In this document: positions 36,724-46,683 of the stretch, in pieces
Position numbering within the stretch: the first letter of the stretch is position 1
How the letters are laid out: each line of letters begins with the position of its first letter
NCBI GenBank assembly: GCA_037893225.1
Contig: JAZGUH010000026.1
Coordinates: 1,736,001-1,800,000 of the forward strand
Source of the DNA: Hippasteria phrygiana
Lineage: Eukaryota; Echinodermata; Asteroidea; Valvatida; Goniasteridae
Direction: 5' to 3'
DNA: 64,000 nt
The notes under the pieces: generated by a model
Database searches by the model: none
Told to the model about the DNA's origin: nothing
What the model saw: the letters and a program-made list of their open reading frames with translations, nothing else
Position numbers and translations under genes: made by a program

Positions 36724-39700
36724 CTAAAGGTTAGAACGATGACCATAAGCCAGAGTGTCTATACCATTAGGTAAAATATATCTCTTCGTATCTAAAGGAT
36801 TTAAAGATTGCTTGACTTGAGACTCTGTGTATATCATGTGACGCTCAGTTCCAAAACGAATCATCTTGTTTGAATAGCATTCGTTCGATAAAACGCATCG
36901 CTTATATTTTTCGTAAGATAGATCGTTGTTTATAACCACTCGGTTTACGCCTTTGGCCTTTTTTAGTACGACATCTCCGTATAAAATCGAGTACATCTTC
37001 GATCTGATGCAAGTAGCTTCGCTTATGACTTTTCCTCCGCATTCGTCTTTAAATTTACCGATAACTTTCTTGTTAGTATCGTCGTATAAAAAGTGGTCTT
37101 TCTCGTAGTTGCTAAAATCGTACAAGTCAGACTGTTTTTCCAGATTCCGATAAACGTCTTTCGTATAGATAATCAAAAGCAGCGAGTCCGTGTCTGTATA
37201 CATCAATCTTACTTTATCGCCATATGTCTTTTTTAATTGGTTGTAATAAAAGTCATACATTAGAGTCTTCGATAAATCTAAGATATTAACGCCGCAATAG
37301 ATGGGCTTGTTTAAATACGTTTTCTTTTTGTACGATTCCACGAATGAGAGACCGCATTCTTTAAACGCTGTAGTAGACTTGTAACAAGGTTTAGAAACCA
37401 TCTCTTTGTATTCTTCTACTTGATCGTTTCTCAGTAGCACACCATCTATTCTATTTCTGACATTTTCCATCGTTTTACCGAATACGGAATTATTCATTAA
37501 TTTGAAAAAGTCTTTTTCGAAATCCGACTTTGCTCTCGTTCTGAGTTGCGTGTTTTTATCGATGTACGATTTCATCCAAGGTTTTTGTTTAAATTGTAAC
37601 GCCCGATGTACTTTAGTTAGTTTTAGGCCTAGCCTCAAACACTGTTTCAAATTGACGTAGTGCAATACATATTTTTCTTTGCGATATAGCGTACCGGTTA
37701 ATTTTTTTACCTTAGCACCATCTCCTATCTCACTCGCCAACTCTCGTTGATACTCCGATAACCATTCTTCAGGTATGATTATATTATCGGCGGCTAAAGG
37801 ATAATCGTTGTGTAGATCGTGTAGTTCGGCTGGATATTCCAGGTCAACTTCGAACATATATCCAGTTGAAGCCTTATCTTTTAACATCATGATGCGATCG
37901 TGGGTAAATTGTTTTGTACCGACCCAATTAAATCCTCCGTAAGGTAGCGGTCGACTCATGGCCCATCCGTAGAGGTTGTTGGCGTCTAGATAGAGAATAT
38001 ACGAATCGGGTTTATCTTGCTCGTAATCTTTTAGGTATGAATTGTTGGCCTTAGCATAGCGCGTACTACCAACGCTCGATATTCCTCCCCTTTTTGCTTT
38101 TTCAAAAAATAGATGTTTATCTACATCGGTTAATAATTCTAATTCTATTTTAGTATGCCTTAATAAAGCGTCCCAACTTAAATCAGGTGCTGTGAAGTAG
38201 TTGGCTGGATCCAACTTGTAATTCGTTCTACACATTTGCCTAAAATTCTCAAATACGCCGGCTAGTAATAGAGTATCCGCGGTTACGTACAAGTCGTGGT
38301 ATTCGCCCATGTTTTTTATGTTAAAGGTCCGCCATACTCGTTGCGCTCTTTCGTAGTCTTCGTCCGACACGTGTTTGTCCTTCAGAGCGCTGTAAAAAGA
38401 TTCTTTAGGCGGTAGAGTAGTTTCGCTAAATCGTTCAAAGCTGTCCATGTACTCGTACGGATATACACCCTTTTGTAATAAGAGGTCCGCGTTTTCTTCG
38501 CCATAACGTTTCAAGAGTAGCCTAAAGGCGTCTCTCGGGCAAGACTTTACCAATTTGTCGAGACCACTAGACATAAAATGAAACGAGTCGATAAATCTAT
38601 ATTGGCCGATCGAAAATGAAATGTATTTTTCTGAATTTTTGGGTATACACCAGATATCTTGTTGATACTTGGAAATACCCTGCATGATCAAGTGCGCGTC
38701 ATAATTTTCTAAGTTGTGAAAGATGACCGGTATTTTCGTTATGCCGGGTATTACTCGTAATTTAAGATTACAGTAAGCGTGTGCGGCTCCTCTGTACTTG
38801 CCCGTTGTGTGACAATGATCTCTTACTTTTCGAAATTTGTTAATTTTCTTTTGGCAGAACATACATGTTTTCTCGACGTATCCCTTTTCGTTTTCGTACG
38901 TGTATTCTTCCAGTTCTTCTTTACTTTTAGGTTCTACAGGCTTGTAGCACTGGCAATTACACGAGAAATTTGGATAAATTGGTTTTTCGCAAATCCAGCA
39001 CTCGTTAGAGTTTAGGTGAATTTTTTCTTCTTTTAGCGTGTATATTATCGGCTTAGTGCGAGCTAGTAAGTCATTAATTTTAGGTTCGAGTTCTTGCAAC
39101 GAGATTATAAAATTGTCTATAGCGTGTTCACCTCTATAAGTCTTTCGCTTGATCTGTCGGCCATCGCATCTAACTACAACGTACGAATAACCGCAGGCTT
39201 TGTGCGTTGCGATTTTACCCTCAGTCTCTCTTTCTGGTACTCGCGTAGCTACGCTCGTACGCCCTACGAGCGTAGCTACGCTCGTAGAGGGTACTAAGAT
39301 AGATTCAAAATCCGCGTATATGACATAGGGTGCGTCTTGTAAATGCTTAAAGTTTTTAAACTTTAGAATGCTTTTGTCTAAGTATTTGTTCGCACTTTCA
39401 TGCGGCATTTTAACGGTAGATAAAGCAGAGTCTATTCCTTCGCAATCTTTTATGTGCCCATCCAGCTTCTCTTTCGAATTAAAATGCGTTAAACATCTTA
39501 AGCAAAACATTTTACGATGTTGACTATTGGTAACGCCAGATAAGAATCTAGGTAAGTCACTTATCCAACAATAATGACCGTCATATAATAGCAAACTGAT
39601 AGTTTCTATATCGTATGGTCTTTTAGATAAATATAGCGGATATATCAAGCCCCTTTTATCTTGTGGATAGGTTTTATTTTTGCAGTCTGCGTCGTATCCT

Positions 39701-40710
39701 AACACGTTTATACTTATATCGTTTTGTCTTTCTATTTTAGATATTTGACTTATGGGTGTGGGAAAGTCTATGTCCTTAAAATTTAATCCGTCATCGGTTT
39801 TATAAGTAGATGGATTATTTCCGCGAAATTGGTACTTTGGGTTTGTTGCTAATTGGTTTTTAACTCTATCGGTATATATACCTAGGGCGGCTCTTAAACA
39901 CCATCTTATACACTCTTGATCTTCGTTTTTGATGTTGACGGTTGCGCGTTTGTTAGCTACATACTCGGGTAGTTTTACGTAAGAAGCGCCTACCAGAGGG
40001 TTAACTCTGTTTATGTTTATGTAAAACGCGACTATTTTATCTATAGTCCAACCACTTCCTTTATTCGTAAATTTATCTATCTGAGATAATATCGTTTCAT
40101 ATTGTTTCCCGATAGTCGTAGCTATCTCGCTCTTGTTTAAGACTCGATTTTGGTAACTAAAATGAATAGCGGTTGATGTTGTAGTCTCACCCGTTGTCGT
40201 TTTTACATACTTTATTTTCATAGCGATCTGTAGTTTCATCGTTTTTATTTTTATTAATTCAGCGACGATTTTGTTTTTGATCATCGACGTATGGGTGTTG
40301 TAAAATTGCTCTGGATCGTCGGTAAACAGACTCGGAATCAGTTCCAAATTTCTATAACTGTTTTCAAATCTTCTAGTCTCTCGAAAGTCTGATTCTCGAA
40401 AAGTATTTTGCTCCTTAAATCTTTTTATAACTTCGATGTAATCTTTTTTTATCGCTCGACCATTTCTACCCGTTGATACGACGTGTACATTTTTATCGTG
40501 CGCGAGTCGCGCTAACGAAGCTTTAGATCGTATTTTCAAATTTTTAAATTTGTCTTCTTCTTTTTTTATAGCTCGAATATAATCTCGCCTGATATACGTA
40601 TTACGGCGTCCTGTTGGTGTTCCTAAAGATAAGTTATACTTATCGATATATCTTTTTAAAGATATTTTGTTCCATCTATTGTATCCTTGAATCGTAGGTT
40701 GTGTCTCCAT
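36724..40710 (-). CDS. polB: protein-primed family B DNA polymerase, 1328 aa
   Basis: Replicates the element from its ends using a protein primer. An N-terminal SAP-like helical region (about residues 14-45) is followed by an unassigned domain, then a C2H2-like finger (CLRCLTHFNSKEKLDGHIKDC). The 3'-5' exonuclease begins with YADFES (D467, E469). A Cys/His block (CMFCQKK...VRDHCHTTGKYRGAAHAYCN, about 616-650) resembles an endonuclease VII-type zinc site. Polymerase motif A is LDANNLYGW (D909), motif B KLMNNSVFGKTMENVR (about 1068-1083), motif C YTDTDSLL (D1173, D1175). All catalytic residues are present. Just after the first exonuclease motif, a double palindromic repeat (39237-39294) adds about 20 residues including TSVATLV and TSVATRV. 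The length suits Polinton PolB. Confidence 0.95.
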   Translation of the reverse strand: METQPTIQGYNRWNKISLKRYIDKYNLSLGTPTGRRNTYIRRDYIRAIKKEEDKFKNLKIRSKASLARLAHDKNVHVVSTGRNGRAIKKDYIEVIKRFKEQNTFRESDFRETRRFENSYRNLELIPSLFTDDPEQFYNTHTSMIKNKIVAELIKIKTMKLQIAMKIKYVKTTTGETTTSTAIHFSYQNRVLNKSEIATTIGKQYETILSQIDKFTNKGSGWTIDKIVAFYININRVNPLVGASYVKLPEYVANKRATVNIKNEDQECIRWCLRAALGIYTDRVKNQLATNPKYQFRGNNPSTYKTDDGLNFKDIDFPTPISQISKIERQNDISINVLGYDADCKNKTYPQDKRGLIYPLYLSKRPYDIETISLLLYDGHYCWISDLPRFLSGVTNSQHRKMFCLRCLTHFNSKEKLDGHIKDCEGIDSALSTVKMPHESANKYLDKSILKFKNFKHLQDAPYVIYADFESILVPSTSVATLVGRTSVATRVPERETEGKIATHKACGYSYVVVRCDGRQIKRKTYRGEHAIDNFIISLQELEPKINDLLARTKPIIYTLKEEKIHLNSNECWICEKPIYPNFSCNCQCYKPVEPKSKEELEEYTYENEKGYVEKTCMFCQKKINKFRKVRDHCHTTGKYRGAAHAYCNLKLRVIPGITKIPVIFHNLENYDAHLIMQGISKYQQDIWCIPKNSEKYISFSIGQYRFIDSFHFMSSGLDKLVKSCPRDAFRLLLKRYGEENADLLLQKGVYPYEYMDSFERFSETTLPPKESFYSALKDKHVSDEDYERAQRVWRTFNIKNMGEYHDLYVTADTLLLAGVFENFRQMCRTNYKLDPANYFTAPDLSWDALLRHTKIELELLTDVDKHLFFEKAKRGGISSVGSTRYAKANNSYLKDYEQDKPDSYILYLDANNLYGWAMSRPLPYGGFNWVGTKQFTHDRIMMLKDKASTGYMFEVDLEYPAELHDLHNDYPLAADNIIIPEEWLSEYQRELASEIGDGAKVKKLTGTLYRKEKYVLHYVNLKQCLRLGLKLTKVHRALQFKQKPWMKSYIDKNTQLRTRAKSDFEKDFFKLMNNSVFGKTMENVRNRIDGVLLRNDQVEEYKEMVSKPCYKSTTAFKECGLSFVESYKKKTYLNKPIYCGVNILDLSKTLMYDFYYNQLKKTYGDKVRLMYTDTDSLLLIIYTKDVYRNLEKQSDLYDFSNYEKDHFLYDDTNKKVIGKFKDECGGKVISEATCIRSKMYSILYGDVVLKKAKGVNRVVINNDLSYEKYKRCVLSNECYSNKMIRFGTERHMIYTESQVKQSLNPLDTKRYILPNGIDTLAYGHRSNL
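39237..39294. repeat. double palindromic repeat inside polB
   Basis: Two copies of the GTAC-ended repeat fused head to head: the core TAGCTACGCTCGTA occurs twice with CGCCCTAC between, and GTAC at both outer tips. Length 58 bp; the frame stays open across it. Confidence 0.85.
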
Positions 40711-40809
40711 CTTTATAGTAACAAATATAATATTTTTTTAAAAAATAAAAAATAATTTAATTTTTTTTGGCTTATGTTATTTTAGGGTAATATCTTTTTC
40801 GCCGGGGCG
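40711..40809. promoter_or_regulatory. polB upstream region
   Basis: About 100 bp of A/T runs before the polB ATG, ending next to the right TIR in CGCCGGGGCGCCCGGCG, a 17-base near-palindrome at 40800-40816 that the left end lacks in this form. Probably holds the polB promoter. Confidence 0.45.
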
Positions 40810-41030
40810 CCCGGCGTTTTAGTACGCTTCTGGACTATGAAAAACACTTTTTATTTTCTTGATTTTGTGCAAATTTTGGTGTGTAGTAACCCAGCAAAAT
40901 TTTGAATAAAATTTGGGCGATTTTTTGACTATTTTGTTTTTTAAAAATTTGACGTATGTACCTACAGCAAAATTGGGGAAGAAAGTGAAAAAATAGGAAA
41001 TGACATAGAATCGGCATCTCCCTTACTACT
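40810..41030. repeat. Polinton terminal inverted repeat, right
   Basis: 221 bp, the reverse complement of 25116-25336, ending CTCCCTTACTACT. Identity between the arms appears complete. Confidence 0.93.
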
Positions 41031-42830
41031 ACAAGAGATGTTTTGATAATCATAAGAGTAAGAAGATCAAAGAAAAAACCGTATGTCAGATGTATTATAG
41101 ATGTAAACGCTGTGATTATTTCGTGAACACCGAGATGAAGGGTAAATACGTAGAGCACAATTGTACTAGACGATATTGTACAGTTTGCAAGGAAATGGGG
41201 TCCCCAGACCATGAATGTTTCATCAAGCCGATTGAAAACAAGACAAACAGTCGCACTGCGCAAACCAATACAGGTGGCAGAGTAAATGATAATGTTGAAG
41301 ATGACCACGATGACTACGATGATGATGATGATGATGGCGGTGGTGATAAGGGGGGTAAGAAGAAAAAACAAGACGTTGCTAAATATGTGTTCTTTGACTT
41401 TAAGTGTACTCAAGACGATGGTGTTCACGAAACAAACTTATGCGTTGCGTACGTAGTATGTGAATTTTGTGCTGATAGGTCAGAAGATGACTTGATGTAC
41501 ATATCGTGTAAGCATTGCCTAGGCCCAAAGTCTCGTCAAAAGATATTTAAAGGCGACAAATGTAAGGAAGAGTTCTGTGATTGGTTATTCAGTTCTGAAG
41601 AAGCGATAAATTCTACCGCTCTGGCTCACAATTGTAAATCGTACGACGGGTTTTCTTTGGCTGCATTATTTATATGAGAATGCCGTAATACCCGAGGTAA
41701 TTTACACGGGGTGTAAGATTAAGCCATCATGTTGCCAATGTACAAACGCAAAATTATCGATTCGATGAACTTTTTGCCTATGGCACTGAGTAAGTTACCT
41801 CACGCGTTCGGTCAGAAGGAACTGCACAAAGGGTTTTTCCCTCATCTGTGGAATACCAAAGAAAACCAAGATTACGAGGGCCCCCTTTCCAGATGCCAAA
41901 TATTACGACCCTGACGGCATGAGTCCTGAAAAGAGACAGGAATTCTATAGTTGGTACGAGAAAGAAAAGGGGAAACATTTCGTGCTGCAGCTGCAAGACG
42001 AGTTGTTGAAATATTGTATAAGTGACGTTCAAATTATGCGCCTACAGTTTCGAACCATATTCAAAAAGGTCACTGAAATGGGGGAGGGTGATGTTGGCGT
42101 GGATCCGTTTCGGAGCTGTATTATTATTGCCTCTGTTTAGTATACAGAAGAAATTTTCTGTGCGCAGATACCATTGCTGTATTACCTCCTTACGATTACG
42201 ACAGTAAGGAACAACAATCAAAAGTTGCGTTACAATGGCTCCATTACGTACACTTGACGGAGGGCAAGTATATTCGGCACGCGAGAAACAAGGGAGAAAA
42301 ACAGATTGGAAAATACAAAGTGGATGGCTATGACGCTGAAAATCGAATCATCTACTCCTTTTCCGGATATTATTTCCATGGATGCCCGTCGTGTTATCCA
42401 AATAGGAAGACGGTGAATAACACGCCAATGACGCCAATGTCAGAATTATACACACGTACGCAAGAAAGGAAAACGTTCCTGCAATCGATATGGACGCAAT
42501 TTGTTGAGATGTGGGAATGCGAGTGGAAAGCCACTTTTAAAGATCTATCTGAAGATATGAAACGCGCACTCGGAGATGAAGCAATTACGGGACCACGCGG
42601 AACATTAAATCCAAGGGATGCATTCTATGGGGGACGAACCAATGCCACTCATTTGTTTTATCAAACGTCTGGAGATGAAAAAATTGAGTACGTTGACTTC
42701 TGTTCCTACCCGTTATACCACCCCCAGATTGTAACGGAAAACTTTAAAGACGTGTGACGGAATATTACGGTATTATCAAATGTACTTTGTTACCGCCATT
42801 CACTCTGTACCATCCATTACTGCCTTATCG
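41031..42830 (+). pseudogene. older Polinton protein-primed DNA polymerase, 3' part
   Basis: Continues the gene cut at 25115, in the same frame across the insertion. It starts with a Cys/His-rich finger (MYYRCKRCDYF, NCTRRYCTVCKE), an acidic linker (near 41290-41340) and the exonuclease with YVFFDFKCTQDD (first acidic residues changed in part) and AHNCKSYDGF. It continues through FDSMNFLPMALSKLP, a DELLKYCISDVQIMR block and GYYFHGCPSCYP to polymerase motif A (EYVDFCS near 42690) and IIKCTLLPP. Several frameshifts and stops interrupt it, for example near 41675, 41890 and 42120. It ends at a minisatellite near 42890; motifs B and C are missing. Confidence 0.85.
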
Positions 42831-42885
42831 CTCTGGTGGAAAATTTACATTTTATGGAATTCCATATCTGCCATTTCAAACTTTG

Positions 42886-43032
42886 CCCGTCGCCCTTCAA
42901 AACGTCGCCTGTGGCCCTTCAAAACGTCGCCCGTCGCCCTTCAAAACGTCGCCCCGCCGCCCTTCAAAACGTCGCCCGCCGCCCTTTCAAAACGTCGCGC
43001 GCCGCCCTTCAACTAACGTCGCCCGTCGAGCG
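42886..43032. repeat. minisatellite CCCTTCAAAACGTCGCC
   Basis: Six to seven units of CCCTTCAAAACGTCGCCCG with 2-4 extra bases. It replaces the 3' end of the older polymerase gene; the open frames through it are repeat artefacts. Confidence 0.85.
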
Positions 43033-43324
43033 TCGACTGTACCCCCCAGACCGTCAGGTGTTTGACCTTTACACTAAAGAAGAATGCGCATGCGAGCGGA
43101 TGTTATGGGTTAATATACGTTTGTGCACGGGGCGGGGCTTGGGCTTCCACTGCGGCATCCACTTTAACTAATTGTCATGTATGCATAACAAATTATGTCT
43201 TTTCACACTGACTAGTAATCCCAAAAGGGGGCTTGCGCAAAGAACACGACTTCGCTTTGTTAACCATATCATCATTAACCATATCAGCAGCCCTCAGTGC
43301 TTCTGCTAAAGTCAGTGCTCAAAG

Positions 43325-43940
43325 TTAAAGGGACACATTGCCTTCAAATGTCATGAAATTTTACTGTTTGGAAATGTTCCTTATCTTTTATAAGAGTTGT
43401 TCATGCAAAAACACACGTATAATGTGTTGTAATTAGTGATTAGTGATTACGAAACAACAAAATTGGCCGCTTACCCCTGACATCTGACCCGCGATACATA
43501 GACTTATTTCCAGTACTACTTGTAAATACCACCGTCTAAATATTGCGCAAAATACGCTGTAAGAGTCTTTAGGCTGGCGCCGCAGCCAGTGGCCTTGTGA
43601 ACCTATCAGATGATCGCCAGGTACAATTCTCTACCTCTCGACATATATCGCCAGTGCTGCGCGCCGTGCCACAGTACATCAAAATGGATCAACAGAACGT
43701 ACTTCAACCAGATGCGACTGGAAATACGACTGGTGAACACAGTCCGCCATTTTGTGGAGTCAAAAATTTGGTTCTACAAAATGGCGGACCGTTATTTGTC
43801 ACGAAATTAAACAAAAACCACGCAATTTGAAGGAATAGTTATGTGAATCTTTATATTCTACTTTAAAAAAAGCTTCCCAACTATATCCATTTCAGTTTTA
43901 TAGCCCAAATCGCAAAATCCAAAGCAATGTGTACCTTTAA
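43325..43940. mobile_element. TTAA-flanked MITE, copy 1
   Basis: About 616 bp from TTAAAGGGACACATTGCCTT to AAAGCAATGTGTACCTTTAA. An internal inverted repeat surrounds GTCCGCCATTTTGT / ACAAAATGGCGGAC. TTAA at both tips fits piggyBac- or Kolobok-type target sites. The second copy at 51943-52553 is in opposite orientation. Confidence 0.8.
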
Positions 43941-44400
43941 CCTTTGAAGTTGCACCTATTTATATTTCATTTTTAGCATAAGCATACTCATATTTACTGT
44001 CTTAATCACACGTTTTTGCTTTATTTTGTGATTTTATTCTTTATTGGCTAAATTTAACGTATTAATTAAGGTGCAATTACGTCTATTGTTTTATTCATAT
44101 ACAAATTTACACGATTTAGGATTTATATTGCATTATTCCTGCTTAAAACAATAAAGTATTATCTTGACAATGATATTTTTTGTCCAGAGACAATTATTTC
44201 CCAGATTAAATATGAGAAATTTCTTTTTTTTAAATGTTTGTCCAAGCTACTCCGCCCCCTGAGTGGGACCCTCATTAACATAAGTGTGTGACGTAGATCG
44301 AGGCACATTACCCATTCATCACGGGTGTATGCATTGTGTGTACATTGTACGGCGAAAATTCTTCGTCCAAAATCTAAGCAAAATATAGTGTTTTTCGGCC
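43941..44400. other. intergenic upstream of THAP exon
   Basis: AT-rich and non-coding. It may contain the promoter of the THAP-like exon that follows, but no specific element was recognised. Confidence 0.4.
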
Positions 44401-44670
44401 ATGCCGACAATGTGTGTGGCTGCTGGGTGCAGCAAAACAACGACGGATGGAGTAAGCCTTCATGTATTTCCAACTGATGCGAAATATCGGAGAATTTGGA
44501 CGGCGAAAGTGAAGGTGACAAGAGCGTAGTGGTCCGGCCCCAGCAGCTTCTCAGCGTTATGTAGCGACCACTTTGAGCCGTCGTGTTTCGATACTGGTAT
44601 TTTCAAATCCTTTGGGATGACCATTAAAAATATGCTCAAATCCACTGCCATTCTAACAAAGTTCCCAGAT
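44401..44670 (+). pseudogene. THAP zinc-finger exon with premature stop
   Basis: Beginning at ATG 44401 the frame reads MPTMCVAAGCSKTTTDGVSL, then HVFPTDAKYRRIWTAKV, and after a stop LCSDHFEPSCF. This is the THAP C2CH layout (CxxxxC, FP, W, then C-x2-H) placed at the protein N-terminus as usual. An in-frame TAG at 44527-44529 separates the two halves. The exon ends GAT before a GTGAGT donor at 44671. THAP domains bind DNA and occur in P-element-type transposases and host factors; which this was cannot be told. Confidence 0.75.
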
Positions 44671-45058
44671 GTGAGTAAGATATAGGCACACGCAGTTAAA
44701 CGGCCCATTCCCCGAGGAGCATTCGCTAAAAGGGAGAAAATCAGGGTAAGTTCGATGTTAGTTGTTGTTGCAACTTACGAAATTGCACGTGTAGACCTAG
44801 TGTGTATATACGGGCCGGGTCCAGACTATCGAGTCGATCCATGAATTTCGGTGCCTCGGTCTACGTCACGAACAGCGCCCTCAATTTGATTCTCAAAAAA
44901 TTTCAAAAAGGGGGGTCAATTTTTGAGCGGCAAATAATCACACTAAAACTTCACTTGAACCAGTTTGGCTTTTAATTCACATTTAATACATATAAATGAA
45001 TTTATTTATGAAATAAAATGTGATCCGGTCAATTTGAGAAGCATGTTTCCTTTAAAGG
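44671..45058. repeat. duplicate of 15065-15440
   Basis: Intron-like sequence after the THAP exon, shared with the left side of the window through GAGAAGCATGTTTCCTTTAA. Similarity begins inside the exon end, so the left copy derives from a longer THAP-containing unit. Confidence 0.75.
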
Positions 45059-46224
45059 TTAGCACAGCTTTTCCATTAACTGTTAAGCAGCTTCATAAAA
45101 TTGTCCCTTGGTAGCAGAGGTCGTTTGACCGGTATCACACTTTACATGGCAATGCTTAACTACATGATGAGGGGTAAGGAGGCTGGCTTGCTGGCTAGTT
45201 GTCTTCACTGTGTCCGATGGCTGCCTCAATGTCTGGATTGATAGCTGACAAGCTAGCTCCCCTGACTGTCAATTGCAGGATGCAGCAGGGTTGGGGAGCC
45301 TAACAGGCCAGATGTCTACAGCATAACTACCTGAAGACCAACAAACAATAAAAGAAAGAACATTTAATCCAGTGTGTGAATAAATCCTATGATGTCCAGG
45401 TACACATTCAATGTTTCTCCTGTTACATGTAAAGTAATCTGTGGTGCAATTTAGGATTTGTGTCTCACAGAATAAAGCCCTCACAAACCAACCATAATCA
45501 CATCAAGATACGTGAGCAGCAAATTTGCATGTTTCTATGAATATGATACGGTCTGTGTTGAGGTAGACAGAGGGTAATTTTGGTGCTACTTCGCTGCTGA
45601 CCCATTAATTCATAAAAAGACTTTTGTTAGCGTAAAAATGCCTGAAAACAAACAATGGGCTAAAGTTTCAGACATTTAAGAAACAGGGAATTTAATTCTG
45701 ACATATCAATGTCTGAAATACTAATTGGCCTCCTAATATATGCTCCCTTCTTTTTAGAAAACTAGTGCAGTGCGGTTTTTAAATGGTTTATTTTCTTGCG
45801 AAAAAAACCTACAACACATATACATATTTACATTAAACAAATTTACAATAAAAAGTTTACACTTCTTTTCAACTCCTTACTTTGTATCAAGTTGCAGCAA
45901 CTCTTAAATCATGAATTCCTCACTTTGTATTAGTTTGGTTGACCAGGTGACAAAAAAACCTCTGAACTTGTCCAAATTAGTTCAAACTAAACGATTGACT
46001 GCAAAACCTTGGCTAAGAAATCAGGCCCCGACACGGACCTGGAGGTACTTTTTGAGACGGCACGGTAAATCATGACTATTAATCTTTTTCTTGTCGAATT
46101 TTGCTGCAATTCTGGCTATCCAGATTGTTCGTCGAAAAATACTAAATGTTTGTGCCATCTTAAACTACAGTGCTTTTGTTTTTGGTTGCGGAAACAATGA
46201 CAGTAATAGCGTGTCCGTGTCGGG
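45059..46224. other. intergenic or intronic, no gene recognised
   Basis: No domain, transposon end or tandem repeat was recognised. It may be intronic sequence of the minus-strand gene carrying the exon at 46515-46683. Confidence 0.4.
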
Positions 46225-46368
46225 TGGGTACGCGCGCGTGTTGTCTAAACCGCCTAAGTAGTCACCGAGCCATTGGCCCACCGGCTTGACCACACGGCAC
46301 TTAACGAAAACATGTTCTAACGTCTCCAGTCGAGCGCAGTGTGGACACAGACCCGGGTCTTTACAAGT
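46225..46368 (-). pseudogene. LINE C-terminal zinc-binding fragment (zf-RVT-like)
   Basis: The minus strand reads DPGLCPHCARLETLEHVFVK then CRVVKPVGQWLGDYLGG, the C-x2-C...ET.EH.F..C pattern at the C-terminus of many LINE reverse transcriptases. Only this fragment was found. Confidence 0.55.
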
Positions 46369-46514
46369 GTAAATTCACTGCAAATACTTATCTATGTCAA
46401 AATAACTTTTTTACTAGTGGGAGGCAAGATTAGCAGACAAATGGACGGGCTATAATTATCTTCAGGGGTGGAGCCTTAATGGTTGTGTTTTTCACTCAGC
46501 TGTCAACTGCCTAC

Positions 46515-46683
46515 CTGTACAACCAGCTTGGCCTGGTAACTCTTGCCGTAGATTCGTGGCTCGAACCCGACTGTAACCAGGGTTCCATTGGTCCCAATAG
46601 GCTTGAGTTCCCCTGACTGTGGGCTGACAGTAAACTCCTGATCACTGCCGGTAATGAAGTAAGCACTGAATGCCACTGGGTGT
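46515..46683 (-). CDS. CFAP47-like internal exon
   Basis: A 169-bp exon on the minus strand with AG before it (TTCCATAG) and GTAGGC after it. It encodes FSAYFITGSDQEFTVSPQSG, then ELKPIGTNGTLVTVGFEPRI and YGKSYQAKLVVQ. This resembles the ASH/Ig-like repeats of cilia- and flagella-associated protein 47 (pattern F.AYF..SD.EF.V.P.SG.L.P.G..GT...V.F.P..YGK...A.LV.Q), an axonemal protein. Other exons of the gene would lie outside the parts I could recognise. The identification is from memory of the motif. Confidence 0.5.

Larger units (their letters stand above)
25116..41030. mobile_element. complete Polinton/Maverick virus-like element, 15,915 bp
   Basis: Bounded by 221-bp inverted repeats that look identical and a 5-bp target duplication. 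It carries the defining set: protein-primed PolB, DDE integrase with SH3-like C-terminus, A32/FtsK-type packaging ATPase and a candidate capsid protein, plus about nine further genes. Gene blocks: minus 25569-31833, plus integrase 31855-32862, minus 32851-34443, plus three paralogs 34493-36685, minus PolB 36724-40710. Genes are intronless and nearly all frames are open. It sits inside the polymerase gene of an older Polinton. Relationship to adintoviruses is likely but was not tested; no adenain-like protease was recognised. Confidence 0.95.
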
